Shown here piece after piece: positions 9,031 through 17,674 of a stretch of 64,000 nucleotides of DNA. The position numbers and the translations under genes are program-made. This DNA is from Burkholderiales bacterium PBB3. GTDB lineage: Bacteria; Pseudomonadota; Gammaproteobacteria; Burkholderiales; Burkholderiaceae_C. The notes below the pieces were generated by a model. That model was not told the origin of the DNA. It made no database searches and saw only the letters and a program-made list of their open reading frames with translations. Position 1 is the stretch's first letter, and every line of letters begins with the position of its first letter. Where the stretch lies: contig NKIK01000010.1 in the NCBI GenBank assembly GCA_002256115.1, positions 49,619 through 113,618 of the forward strand, read 5' to 3'.

Positions 9031-9771
9031 ATGCCACGCTTTTATTGCGCACAAGCCCTGGCCACGGGGCAAAGCTTGTTTCTACCGCCAGGCGCTGCAC
9101 GCCATGTGCAAGTGCTGCGTTTGCAGCCAGGCTCAGACATCACCTTGTTCAACGGGTTGACCGAATCGGGTGGCGGCGAATTTGATGCCAAAGTAGTGCT
9201 GATGGGGCGCAGTGAGGTGCAGGTCGAGGTGGGTGCCCACCACGCCGTGCAGCGCGAAGCCCGGCTACCGGTGCATTTGGCCGTCGGCATGCCGGCCAAT
9301 GACCGCATGGACTGGCTGGTTGAGAAGGCGACTGAGTTGGGTGTGGCCAGCATTCAGCCGCTGATGACCGAGCGCAGTGTTTTGCGCTTGAGCGGTGAGC
9401 GCGCTGACAAGAAGGTGGCCCATTGGCACAGTGTGGCGATTGCCAGCTGCGAGCAGTGTGGCGGAAACCAGGTGCCAGGTGTGCACCCGATTCGTACGCT
9501 GAACCAATGGTTGGCGGGGCAGGTACCGCCGCCAAACCCCCTGCATCGGCGCTTGTTGCTATCGCTGGGCGCGGATACGCAAGCCGTGCAGCTGCACGCA
9601 CGCAACACGGATTTGCAACAGGTGACCTTTCTTTCCGGCCCAGAAGGGGGCCTCAGCGCCACCGAGGAGCAAGCGGCACGACAAGCGGGCTTCGAGGGCG
9701 TATCTCTGGGGCCACGGGTCTTGCGTGCCGAGACCGCTGCGCTGGCCGCATTGGTCGCATTTCTCGTCTGA
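9031..9771 (+). CDS. rsmE: 16S rRNA m3U1498 methyltransferase RsmE
   Basis: Methylates N3 of U1498 in 16S rRNA using S-adenosylmethionine. The 246-residue product starts MPRFYCAQALATGQSLFLPP, with the family features HVQVLRLQPGSDITLFNG, the substrate region RMDWLVEKATELGVASIQPL, SCEQCGGNQVP, and the SPOUT-type SAM knot FLSGPEGGLSATEEQAA with SLGPRVLRAETA near the end. Length and order are normal. The leader contains a dispersed family B repeat in place of a clear ribosome-binding site. Confidence 0.95.
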   Translation: MPRFYCAQALATGQSLFLPPGAARHVQVLRLQPGSDITLFNGLTESGGGEFDAKVVLMGRSEVQVEVGAHHAVQREARLPVHLAVGMPANDRMDWLVEKATELGVASIQPLMTERSVLRLSGERADKKVAHWHSVAIASCEQCGGNQVPGVHPIRTLNQWLAGQVPPPNPLHRRLLLSLGADTQAVQLHARNTDLQQVTFLSGPEGGLSATEEQAARQAGFEGVSLGPRVLRAETAALAALVAFLV

Positions 9772-9893
9772 ACAACAGGCCGCGCTTATCAGGGTTTGTC
9801 CGCGCCAGCGGGCTGGCAAAAACGGGAACCACGGGTGCATACTACGCCTCCGGACCGGTTACTTTTTAGCCCATGGCAGCCAGGAGATTTGTT

Positions 9894-11195
9894 GTGATAT
9901 CCGATTTGATAAGTGACTCCATGCGGGCCAAAGGCCTGAGCACCCTGATGCGCGGTGCTGGAATGCTGACGCGCTTCATCCCCATTCCACAACCCACGCT
10001 GTTGGTCGGGCCTGGCTCCAGTGGACGCTTGGGGCAGGCGATTGCAGGCTTCGGCCATACCAAAATCCTCATCGTCACCGACAGCATCATCTCCAAGCTG
10101 GGCTTGCTCAAAGACCTGACTGATGCATTGACCGCGGGTGGTGCCAAGTACGTGGTGTTTGACGAAATTACACCGGACGCACCGATTCCCTTGATTGAAA
10201 GAGGCATCGAGTTTTATCAAGCCCACGACTGCGATGCCATCGTGGCGTTTGGGGGAGGATCGTCCATGGACGCGTCCAAGGCCATTGCCGTCTCCATCTC
10301 CAACCCCAAGCCCTTGCGCAAACTGGCGGGCTACCTCAAGGGCCTGAAAGCCCCAGTACGCATCTATGCCGTGCCCACCACGGCGGGTACGGGTTCCGAG
10401 GTCACCGTCGCCGCGGTAATCTCCGACCCCGAAATGCACTCCAAGCTGGTCATCGTCGACCCGCGCATGGTGCCCAAGATGGCCGCGCGCGACCCGAGCC
10501 TGATGACGGGCCTGCCGCCCCACATCACGGCCGCCACCGGCATTGACGCGCTGACCCACGCCGTGGAAGCCTTTGTGGGCAACTGGACCACGCCGTATTC
10601 CGACGGCATGGCCTTGTCTGCCGTGGGTCTGATTTTTGAGAACCTGCGCACGGCCTACCGCGATGGCAAAAACCTGGAGGCGCGCGAAAAAATGTCGCTG
10701 GCCTCCACCTACGCTGGCTTTGCTTTCACGCGCGCCAATGTGGGATACGTACACGCCATCGCCCACCAGTTTGGTGGCAAGTACCACACGCCCCACGGCC
10801 TGGCCAACGCCATCATGTTGCCGCTGGTGCTGAAGTACTCCGCCCCCGCTATCACCGAGCGCCTGGCGCTGCTCGCGATCCGCGCCAAGGTCGGCAAAGA
10901 CGGTGAAAACCGCGAGGTGCTGGCGCAAAAGTTTCTGGATGCGGTGGATGATCTCAACCGCGACCTGGGCATTCCGACCGTGCTCGATGCCCTGAAGGAA
11001 GACGACATCCCCGCGCTGGCAAAAGCAGCCTGCTGGGAAGCCCACACCGGCTACCCGGTGCCGCGCTATATGTCGCAAACGGTGTGTGAAAACCTGATCC
11101 GCAAAGCCTTGCCCAAGAAAACCGTGACGCCGTCCAAAGCTGCCGCCTCACCTGCTGCCAAAGCAGCGGCAAAGCGCAGCAAGAAAGCGTCCTGA
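9894..11195 (+). CDS. Iron-containing alcohol dehydrogenase with Ala/Lys-rich tail
   Basis: NAD(P)-dependent group III alcohol dehydrogenase. Visible motifs are the coenzyme-binding AFGGGSSMDASKAIA, PTTAGTGSEVT, and metal ligands in GIDALTHAVEAF and YVHAIAHQFGGKYHTPHGLAN. The GTG at 9894 is preceded by AGGAG at a good distance; an ATG at 9873 is possible but lacks a ribosome-binding site. The last 25 or so residues (KKTVTPSKAAASPAAKAAAKRSKKAS) form a histone-H1-like tail foreign to this family. The next gene, 67 bases downstream, encodes an acyl-ACP-reductase-like protein with a longer tail of the same type. I infer that the two enzymes reduce an acyl group to an aldehyde and then to an alcohol, possibly held on the same scaffold; the substrate is unknown. 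Confidence 0.88.
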   Translation: MISDLISDSMRAKGLSTLMRGAGMLTRFIPIPQPTLLVGPGSSGRLGQAIAGFGHTKILIVTDSIISKLGLLKDLTDALTAGGAKYVVFDEITPDAPIPLIERGIEFYQAHDCDAIVAFGGGSSMDASKAIAVSISNPKPLRKLAGYLKGLKAPVRIYAVPTTAGTGSEVTVAAVISDPEMHSKLVIVDPRMVPKMAARDPSLMTGLPPHITAATGIDALTHAVEAFVGNWTTPYSDGMALSAVGLIFENLRTAYRDGKNLEAREKMSLASTYAGFAFTRANVGYVHAIAHQFGGKYHTPHGLANAIMLPLVLKYSAPAITERLALLAIRAKVGKDGENREVLAQKFLDAVDDLNRDLGIPTVLDALKEDDIPALAKAACWEAHTGYPVPRYMSQTVCENLIRKALPKKTVTPSKAAASPAAKAAAKRSKKAS

Positions 11196-11262
11196 TTCGG
11201 GCCTGCCAGTTTCCTGATTGCGCGTGAGCGCCCCCATTTGAGTTCCACCGAGGAGTCGTTTG

Positions 11263-13530
11263 ATGAAAAAAGTTGTCACCGTTACGCTGGGTTCTTCCAA
11301 GCAGGATTTCGAATTCAAGACCGAGTTTCTCGGCCAGAGTTTTTCAGTGCGCCGCCTGGGTGCCGACATGGACACCGGCAAAGCCTGGGAGCTGATGCGC
11401 CGCCAGCAAGCCAGTGCCGCCGCCATTGGCCTGGGTGAAATCAGCGACCACTACCACGTCGGCCTGCGCACCGTTATCAACAAAGACACCCAGCACCTGA
11501 CCAATGTGGTCACCCGTGTGCCGGTGACCACCGGTGCCACGCTACGCCGCCTGCTGCAGGTGCGTGCCGTGCGCTATGTGCAAAAGGAACTGGGTAACTA
11601 TTTCAACAATAACCTGGTGTTGTTTCTATCGGGCATGCGCAACTACGACATGGCCGTGGCCTTGTCTGACTACACCAAAAATCTGAGCTTTGCCGATGCC
11701 CTGTTTCAGACGGGTGCCCCCACCATGCTGACGTCGTTGGAGCAGTTGGAGATGTACGCCAAGGGCAGCGAGCTGATGCTCTCTAGCCGTACCGGGCGCG
11801 CCCTGGAGGCCGCACTGTCCAGTTTCAAAAACAAGCGCGTGGCCAGCGTTGTCGAGAAGTCGCATGTGATTGTCGGCACCTTTGCCGAGATCAAGGCCGT
11901 GGGTAACCCCGCCAACTTAGCAGGCAAAACCCTGATCACGTCAGCCGTCGACGATGAGCGCATGGCGTTTTTTACCAAGTGCAAAGTTAACTTGGTGGTC
12001 GATGTATCGCCGATGTTGTTTGAGAAAGTGGTGGGCATCAACACCATTGAAGCCATGATTTTGGCAGCACTCGACAAGCGCCAAGAGGAAGTGTCGGACG
12101 ACGATTTCGACGAGATCCTCAACGAACTCGACATCAAGCCGCGCATGCTGCACCCCACCGGTAGCTTCCGCAACATCCGCCGTTTCGCGTTCGTCATTCA
12201 CCCCTTGAGCCAGAGCTATATCCAGAAAGCCTTCCCCATCCCCAAGTCCACGCCCAAGTACGTGATGGACAAGATAGAGACCTTTGCGGCCCACATGCCG
12301 CCGATGGTTTATTGCAAGATGAGCAATATCATCTCGCCCACGGGTGCCGAGGCCGAAGGTTGGTTGATCTCGGTCGGGGGCACGCCTAAGGAAATGCTGT
12401 CGCGCAGCCCCGAGTTCACCTACCGCCGCCTGCTACACGCGGCCAAAATTGCGGAGAAGATGGGCGCGCAGATCATGGGCCTGGGGGCCTTCACCAAGGT
12501 GGTGGGCGACGCGGGTATCACCGTGGCGCGCCGGGCCGATTTGCCTATCACCACCGGCAACAGCTACTCAGCGTCTGGTGCGCTGTGGGCCGCCGCTGAT
12601 GCCATGCGCCGCATGGGTCTGTTGACGGTCAACAAAAACAAAAAAGTGGCCGCCAAAACCATGGTGATTGGTGCCTCCGGTTCGATTGGTTCGGTGAGCG
12701 CACGCCTCTTGGCCATGTCGTTTGACGAGGTCTACCTGGCTGGCCGCACACTGAGCAAGCTGGATGAACTCAAAGCCTCCATCCTGAAGGAAACCCCAGA
12801 CGCCAAAGTCTTCACCACCATCGACTACAACGAGCTGTTGGGCGATATGGACATGATCGTGACGTCTACGTCCGGCGCGGGCAAAGAGATTTTGGACATC
12901 ATGAAGGTGAAGCCCGGCTGCGTGATCACCGACGTGGCGCGCCCCTTGGACTTGCCCGCATCCGATGTGGCCAAGCGCCCTGATGTGTTGGTGATTGAGT
13001 CGGGTGAGATTGATCTGCCGACCAAGGTCAAGGGCCTGAAGAGCATTGGTCTGCCACCAAACGTGGTCTACGCCTGCCTGGCAGAAACCATTGTGCTGGC
13101 ACTGGAGGGCCGATTTGAAGTCTTCACCGTGGGCCGCGATACCGAGTGGGAGAAGGTCAAAGAGATCTACAAGTTGGGCCTGAAGCATGGCATGAAGCTG
13201 GCCGCCATTTCTGGTGTCAAGGGCGTGTACTCGGACGAAGACATTGCCAAGGTGGTCACTCTGGCCCGCAAGGCGCGCCTGACCTGGACGGGTACCAGCG
13301 GGGTGACGGCACCGGTGGCCCGCAAAGCACCGGCCAAAAAAGCCGTACCCGTCGAAAAGGTCGCAGCCAAGAAAGCCGCAGCCAAACCGGTAGTGGCGAA
13401 GCCCGCCCCGGCTAAGACGCCGACCAAAGCGCCCGCCAAGGCAACGAAGCCAGCTGCACCCGCAAAAACGGCTGTCAAAAAAGCACCAGCGAAAAAGCCG
13501 GTGGCACGCAAAGCTGCCAGTGCCGCATAA
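11263..13530 (+). CDS. Two-part oxidoreductase: quinate-dehydrogenase-like domain fused to an acyl-ACP-reductase-like domain, with H1-like tail
   Basis: A 755-residue protein in three parts. Residues 1-300 (KKVVTVTLGSSKQDFEF, AAIGLGEISDHYHVG, INTIEAMILAAL) resemble proteins annotated as quinate 5-dehydrogenases. Residues 310-665 resemble cyanobacterial long-chain acyl-ACP reductase (AAR): GLGAFTKVVGD, ITTGNSYSASGALW, a Rossmann motif VIGASGSIGSVSARLLA near residue 470, and YACLAETIVLALEG, whose Cys (about residue 605) aligns with the acyl-accepting Cys of AAR. Residues 684-755 are an Ala/Lys/Pro tail (RKAPAKKAVPVEKVAAKKAA...). A GAGGAG ribosome-binding site precedes the ATG. The paired iron alcohol dehydrogenase suggests acyl-to-alcohol reduction. 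The domain assignment is from remembered family sequences; activity is inference. Confidence 0.72.
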   Translation: MKKVVTVTLGSSKQDFEFKTEFLGQSFSVRRLGADMDTGKAWELMRRQQASAAAIGLGEISDHYHVGLRTVINKDTQHLTNVVTRVPVTTGATLRRLLQVRAVRYVQKELGNYFNNNLVLFLSGMRNYDMAVALSDYTKNLSFADALFQTGAPTMLTSLEQLEMYAKGSELMLSSRTGRALEAALSSFKNKRVASVVEKSHVIVGTFAEIKAVGNPANLAGKTLITSAVDDERMAFFTKCKVNLVVDVSPMLFEKVVGINTIEAMILAALDKRQEEVSDDDFDEILNELDIKPRMLHPTGSFRNIRRFAFVIHPLSQSYIQKAFPIPKSTPKYVMDKIETFAAHMPPMVYCKMSNIISPTGAEAEGWLISVGGTPKEMLSRSPEFTYRRLLHAAKIAEKMGAQIMGLGAFTKVVGDAGITVARRADLPITTGNSYSASGALWAAADAMRRMGLLTVNKNKKVAAKTMVIGASGSIGSVSARLLAMSFDEVYLAGRTLSKLDELKASILKETPDAKVFTTIDYNELLGDMDMIVTSTSGAGKEILDIMKVKPGCVITDVARPLDLPASDVAKRPDVLVIESGEIDLPTKVKGLKSIGLPPNVVYACLAETIVLALEGRFEVFTVGRDTEWEKVKEIYKLGLKHGMKLAAISGVKGVYSDEDIAKVVTLARKARLTWTGTSGVTAPVARKAPAKKAVPVEKVAAKKAAAKPVVAKPAPAKTPTKAPAKATKPAAPAKTAVKKAPAKKPVARKAASAA

Positions 13531-13542
13531 GGCACGGGCGGA

Positions 13543-14727
13543 TTGAACCGCAATCTGTGGTTATTGGCCCTGTGTCAGGGCCTTTTTCTGACCAATAACG
13601 TCACCTTCATCGCCATCAACGGCTTGGTCGGGCTGAGTCTGGCCCCGCTGGGCTGGATGGCTACCTTGCCGGTCATGGGTTACGTCGTGGGTGGCGCACT
13701 GAGCACGGGTTTGGTTGCCAAAAGCCAATCCCGGTTTGGTCGGCGTGTGTCCTTCCAAATGGGCTTGGCCGTTGCCTGCATCTCTGCCTGCGGTGCAGCC
13801 TTGGCGGTCATGGCAGGCAGCTTTTGGCTGCTGGTGATCGCCACGGTCGTAGCGGGTTACTACAGTGCCAATGGCCAGCTGTACCGATTCGCGGCTGCCG
13901 AGCTGGCCTTGCCGAGCTTTCGCGAGAAGGCTGTGTCCCTGGTCCTGGCGGGCGGCTTGATTGGTGCCATTGCCGGGCCCAACTTGGCGGCCCGTTCCCG
14001 CACCTTGCTGGACACCCCCTTTGCCGGGGCTTACTTGGTACTGGCTTTGGTGTCACTGGTTGCCATGCTGCTGATGGCTTTCATTCAATTCCCCGAACAC
14101 ACACCGCCCACCGCAGGCCAAGCCCGCGGTGGCCGTCCGCTGTTGCAAATTCTGATGCAACCGACTTTGATGGTCGCCTGTGCCTGCGCAGCACTGGGCT
14201 ACGGCGTTATGAATTTGCTGATGGCGGCCACGCCATTGGCCATGCAGCAGTGTGGTCTGACGTTTGACGACGCGGCCTGGGTCTTGGAGTGGCATGTGAT
14301 CGGCATGTTTGCGCCTGGTTTTTTCACCGGCAGTCTGATCAAGCGTTGGGGTGCTTTGCCCATCATGGCCACTGGCGTGGCTCTGAATGGGCTATGTATC
14401 TGCATTGCCTTGAGCGGCGTAGACCTTCACCAATTTGTGGTCGCACTCTTTTTGCTGGGCATCGGGTGGAATTTTCTGTTCACCGGCAGCACCAGTTTGT
14501 CATTGAACGCCTACCGGCCTGAAGAGAAAGACCGCGCCCAGGCCGCGATTAACTTTTGTGTTTTTGCAGTAACGGCGCTCACATCATTCGCATCGGGCGC
14601 CTTGGTCACCACCAAGGGTTGGCATCTGCTGAATTGGGGCTCTTTGGTGCCTGTCGGCCTGACAGCGATTGCGCTGGGCTGGCTGTATTTCCAACAAAAG
14701 TCTTCGGCCGCAGCCGAGGGTGTTTAG
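13543..14727 (+). CDS. MFS transporter
   Basis: Inner-membrane transporter of the major facilitator superfamily, 394 residues with about 12 hydrophobic segments. A positively charged cytoplasmic loop between helices 2 and 3 is visible (KSQSRFGRRVSF). The start is a TTG 12 bases after the previous stop codon; it is chosen because the first membrane helix (LWLLALCQGLFLTNN) begins immediately after it. The tight spacing suggests co-transcription with the two oxidoreductase genes. The substrate cannot be told from the sequence. Confidence 0.85.
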   Translation: MNRNLWLLALCQGLFLTNNVTFIAINGLVGLSLAPLGWMATLPVMGYVVGGALSTGLVAKSQSRFGRRVSFQMGLAVACISACGAALAVMAGSFWLLVIATVVAGYYSANGQLYRFAAAELALPSFREKAVSLVLAGGLIGAIAGPNLAARSRTLLDTPFAGAYLVLALVSLVAMLLMAFIQFPEHTPPTAGQARGGRPLLQILMQPTLMVACACAALGYGVMNLLMAATPLAMQQCGLTFDDAAWVLEWHVIGMFAPGFFTGSLIKRWGALPIMATGVALNGLCICIALSGVDLHQFVVALFLLGIGWNFLFTGSTSLSLNAYRPEEKDRAQAAINFCVFAVTALTSFASGALVTTKGWHLLNWGSLVPVGLTAIALGWLYFQQKSSAAAEGV

Positions 14728-16784
14728 GCGGCGCGCTGGCGCTTGGACATCCAGGCCTCAAATTGCTCCACGGGCATAGGGCGGCCAATGAAGTAGCCCT
14801 GCAGGGTGTGGCAGCCGGTATCGCGCAAGAACTGCTCTTGCTCCAAAGTCTCTACGCCTTCGGCCACCACGGTCAGGCTCAAGGCATTGGCCAGACCCAC
14901 AATGCCGTTCACGATGGCGCGGGAGTCATTGTCGGTAGCGGTATCACTGACAAAAGAGCGGTCAATTTTGAGCTGGTTCGGGCGCAAACGCTTCAGGTAA
15001 GACAGGGACGAATACCCGGTCCCGAAGTCATCAATACCAATGCCCACACCCAGCTCGCGCATGCGCTCAATGATGCGTTGGCTGGTCTCTGTCTCAGACA
15101 TCAGCACGCTCTCCGTGATTTCGATTTCGAGCTCAGCCGGGGAAATACCACTGCGGCTCAGCGCGTTTTGCAAACTATCCAACAGGCGATGGTCCCGAAA
15201 CTCCTGTGCAGACACATTGACAGCCATGACGCCGATGGCCAGGCCCTTGGCCTTCCAGCGGGCCAGCTGTGCACAGGCCTCGGACAAGGTCCAGACCCCC
15301 ATATCCGCAATCTTGCCGCACTCTTCTGCAATCCCGATGAAAGTACCCGGATACAACAAACCACGCTGAGGATGCTGCCAGCGCACCAGCGCCTCAACCC
15401 CCACCAGACGACCAGTTTTGGCATCCACTTGCGGTTGGTAATGCAACACCAGCTCGCCACACTCAATGGCTTGGCCCAGGCGCTGCTCCAGCTCCAGATT
15501 GGCTTGCAAGCGGGCATTGAGCTCGGAATGGAAGAAGCTGTAGCGCGCGCGGCCTAGCGATTTGGCCTGGTACATGGCCACGTCGGCGTGCTTGACCAAG
15601 GTCTCAAAATCGTCCGCATCATCCGGGAACAAGCTGATACCAATGCTGGCCGAAACCCGCGCAGTAGCCGTGCCCAAGCGCACCGGCTCTTCAACGACCT
15701 GGAGTACGCGCTGGGCCATGTCGCCCAAGACTTCCCATTGGGCAACATCGCGCGCCAAAATCAGAAACTCGTCCCCGCTTTGGCGGCACACGACATCGAC
15801 CTCGCGCACTGTTTCGCGCAGCTTTCGGCTGACCTCCACCAGCAAAGCGTCTCCCGCAGCGTGGCCCAGAGAGTCGTTCACCGCCTTAAAGCGATCCAGG
15901 TCAATGAAGAAAATGCCAAAGCGCTGGCTTGAGCGCCGCGCCTGCAGCATTTCACGTTGCACCAGATCGACAAACAACGATCGATTGGGCAAACCGGTCA
16001 GCTGGTCGTACAGCGCCATCTGCTGAAGTTGGGCATTCTTGTTTTCGAGCTGGCCAAAAAGCTGCCCCAATTGCCCCTTCACTTGGCTGAGATGGCGCCC
16101 CAGCAGGCCCAGTTCGTCTTGCCGTTTCCAATCAAAAACTTCGGCGGGTGCACCTTCTCCCTGATCCAGCAAAGCCGAGGCCTGCGCCTTGAGCCGCTCT
16201 ACCGGCTTGAGCACCCGCGACACAAGCAAAGGCATCAAAAACATCAGGCTTGCAAACACCTGCACAGCGACCAACCACAACATCTGACTGCGCCGCTCGC
16301 GCAACAGGCCTTGTCCAAAATTCGGGTCGAACCACAGGGTGACGGTGCCTAAAGCCTCACCACCCCGCAGCACCGGTTGGCTACGCTGGCGCAGGCGTTC
16401 TGCGCGGGTCTCCGCATCCAAAGACAAGGTGTAGCCGCTGCGCAGACGTTCCACCACGGGCGCGGCGGCCAAATGCTCCTCGATGCGAACAGCAATCACC
16501 TGGGGGTTCTCTAACAAACGACCCGCCGCCGCATCCAAAGCATTGCGATCCACCACCCACATAGGCTCCGCAATCGACACGCTGCCAATCGACATCAAGG
16601 ACAACTCAGATTGCGCTATCAAGGCTTGCTGTGATTTTTGTGCCAGTTGCTGCTCCACTGTGAGCAAGAGCAAGGCCGGCGTTGTCACGCCGATCACGAT
16701 CACCAACACCACGGTATCGCGCAAGGGTATGCCGCGCGCCCAACGCAAGCGCAGATGCTGCCAATAATGCCGCAGACTATTCAT
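14724..16784 (-). CDS. Membrane-bound GGDEF/EAL protein (cyclic di-GMP turnover)
   Basis: Two membrane helices (about residues 22-42 and 170-192) enclose a periplasmic sensor region, followed by a HAMP-like linker, a GGDEF domain and an EAL domain, 686 residues in all. The GGDEF signature reads SGDEF near residue 337; substrate residues such as FFIDLDRFKAVNDSLGH are kept, so the cyclase may still be active. The EAL domain looks complete: EALVRWQHP near residue 462, EIEITESVL, DDFGTGYSSLSYL, LKIDRSFV and AEGVET. It is the last gene of a minus-strand run, 19 bases after the hydrolase gene, and ends four bases into the convergent MFS gene. Confidence 0.93.
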   Translation of the reverse strand: MNSLRHYWQHLRLRWARGIPLRDTVVLVIVIGVTTPALLLLTVEQQLAQKSQQALIAQSELSLMSIGSVSIAEPMWVVDRNALDAAAGRLLENPQVIAVRIEEHLAAAPVVERLRSGYTLSLDAETRAERLRQRSQPVLRGGEALGTVTLWFDPNFGQGLLRERRSQMLWLVAVQVFASLMFLMPLLVSRVLKPVERLKAQASALLDQGEGAPAEVFDWKRQDELGLLGRHLSQVKGQLGQLFGQLENKNAQLQQMALYDQLTGLPNRSLFVDLVQREMLQARRSSQRFGIFFIDLDRFKAVNDSLGHAAGDALLVEVSRKLRETVREVDVVCRQSGDEFLILARDVAQWEVLGDMAQRVLQVVEEPVRLGTATARVSASIGISLFPDDADDFETLVKHADVAMYQAKSLGRARYSFFHSELNARLQANLELEQRLGQAIECGELVLHYQPQVDAKTGRLVGVEALVRWQHPQRGLLYPGTFIGIAEECGKIADMGVWTLSEACAQLARWKAKGLAIGVMAVNVSAQEFRDHRLLDSLQNALSRSGISPAELEIEITESVLMSETETSQRIIERMRELGVGIGIDDFGTGYSSLSYLKRLRPNQLKIDRSFVSDTATDNDSRAIVNGIVGLANALSLTVVAEGVETLEQEQFLRDTGCHTLQGYFIGRPMPVEQFEAWMSKRQRAA

Positions 16785-16803
16785 AGGGATGCGTCAGGAA
16801 TTA

Positions 16804-17652
16804 TCAAAAATTTTGATCCAACCAAAGCTTGAGCTCACGGAATACGGGCTCCGCATCCAGCTCGTTAAAAATCTCATGGTAAAGCGACGCAAAGCACACC
16901 GCCTTCACGACCGCTTTAGGCGCTGCGGCAGCAAAACGTTCACTCCCTTTGGGGTTCAGCAGGCGATCATCACCGGCATACAGCAGCAAGGTCGGAACCG
17001 TCCATTGGGGTGCAAGCGCCTCGACCTTTTCACCCGCAGTGGCGATGAAGCGACCCAGCCGCCCCGAGATGCGGTCATGTACCAGACGATCCGCTTTGTA
17101 AGCGGCCACCACCTCGGGATTGTGCGAGATGAACTGCGGCTTGACCCCATTGCCCACTCGCAAGTCAGGCCAGATTTTGGGCAGTACTGCTAGCAGCAGC
17201 TTTTGTACCGGGTTCAAGCCCGGATCTATCGCTGGCGAGGACATCACCAGGCCCTCCACAGGTCGCAAGGCCAAGGAGACAAACCGAGCCACCACCAGGC
17301 CACCCATGCTGTGACCCAGCAATATCAGGGGAGTGTCCTTCTGCATTTTGGCGCGCGTGCTGTCCACAATGTCGGCCAGATCGTCTAGTAGACGTGTGTC
17401 GGTGGGTAGGCTGCCCCGTGGGCCGCCGGACTCGCCATGCCCGCACTGGTCATAACCACGCACCGCGAAGCCCCAGGCATTGAGCCGACGGGCAACGTGG
17501 TCGTAGCGGCCCGCGTGCTCGCCCAAACCGTGCACAAGAATCACCACCCCGCGCAAAGCAATACTGGCTTCAAGCGGCCAGTCCTGGATCACGATGTTGT
17601 CGCCATCACTGGCAACGAAGGTGGAAAGCGTGGTTTCTCCGGACGAACTCAT
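16804..17652 (-). CDS. Monoacylglycerol-lipase-like alpha/beta hydrolase
   Basis: Serine hydrolase of about 282 residues. It has the monoglyceride lipase features VVILVHGLGEHAGRYDHVA and YDQCGHGESGGPRG, the nucleophile elbow LLGHSMGGLVVARF, an acidic residue in LLLYAGDDRLLNP, and the catalytic His in SLYHEIFNE. The ATG at 17652 (MSSSGETTLS) is the likely start; the longer frame runs back into the neighbouring peptidase gene. It lies 22 bases after the M20 peptidase and 19 bases before the GGDEF/EAL gene, consistent with an operon. The substrate is probably a short or monoacyl ester. Confidence 0.9.
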   Translation of the reverse strand: MSSSGETTLSTFVASDGDNIVIQDWPLEASIALRGVVILVHGLGEHAGRYDHVARRLNAWGFAVRGYDQCGHGESGGPRGSLPTDTRLLDDLADIVDSTRAKMQKDTPLILLGHSMGGLVVARFVSLALRPVEGLVMSSPAIDPGLNPVQKLLLAVLPKIWPDLRVGNGVKPQFISHNPEVVAAYKADRLVHDRISGRLGRFIATAGEKVEALAPQWTVPTLLLYAGDDRLLNPKGSERFAAAAPKAVVKAVCFASLYHEIFNELDAEPVFRELKLWLDQNF

Positions 17653-17674
17653 GGTGCAGCTTGCTATGACAGTT

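Noticed and set aside
9789..11078. Minus-strand open frame opposite the alcohol dehydrogenase gene
   Set aside because: Shadow of the dehydrogenase, rich in Gly/His/Gln, with no recognisable domain.
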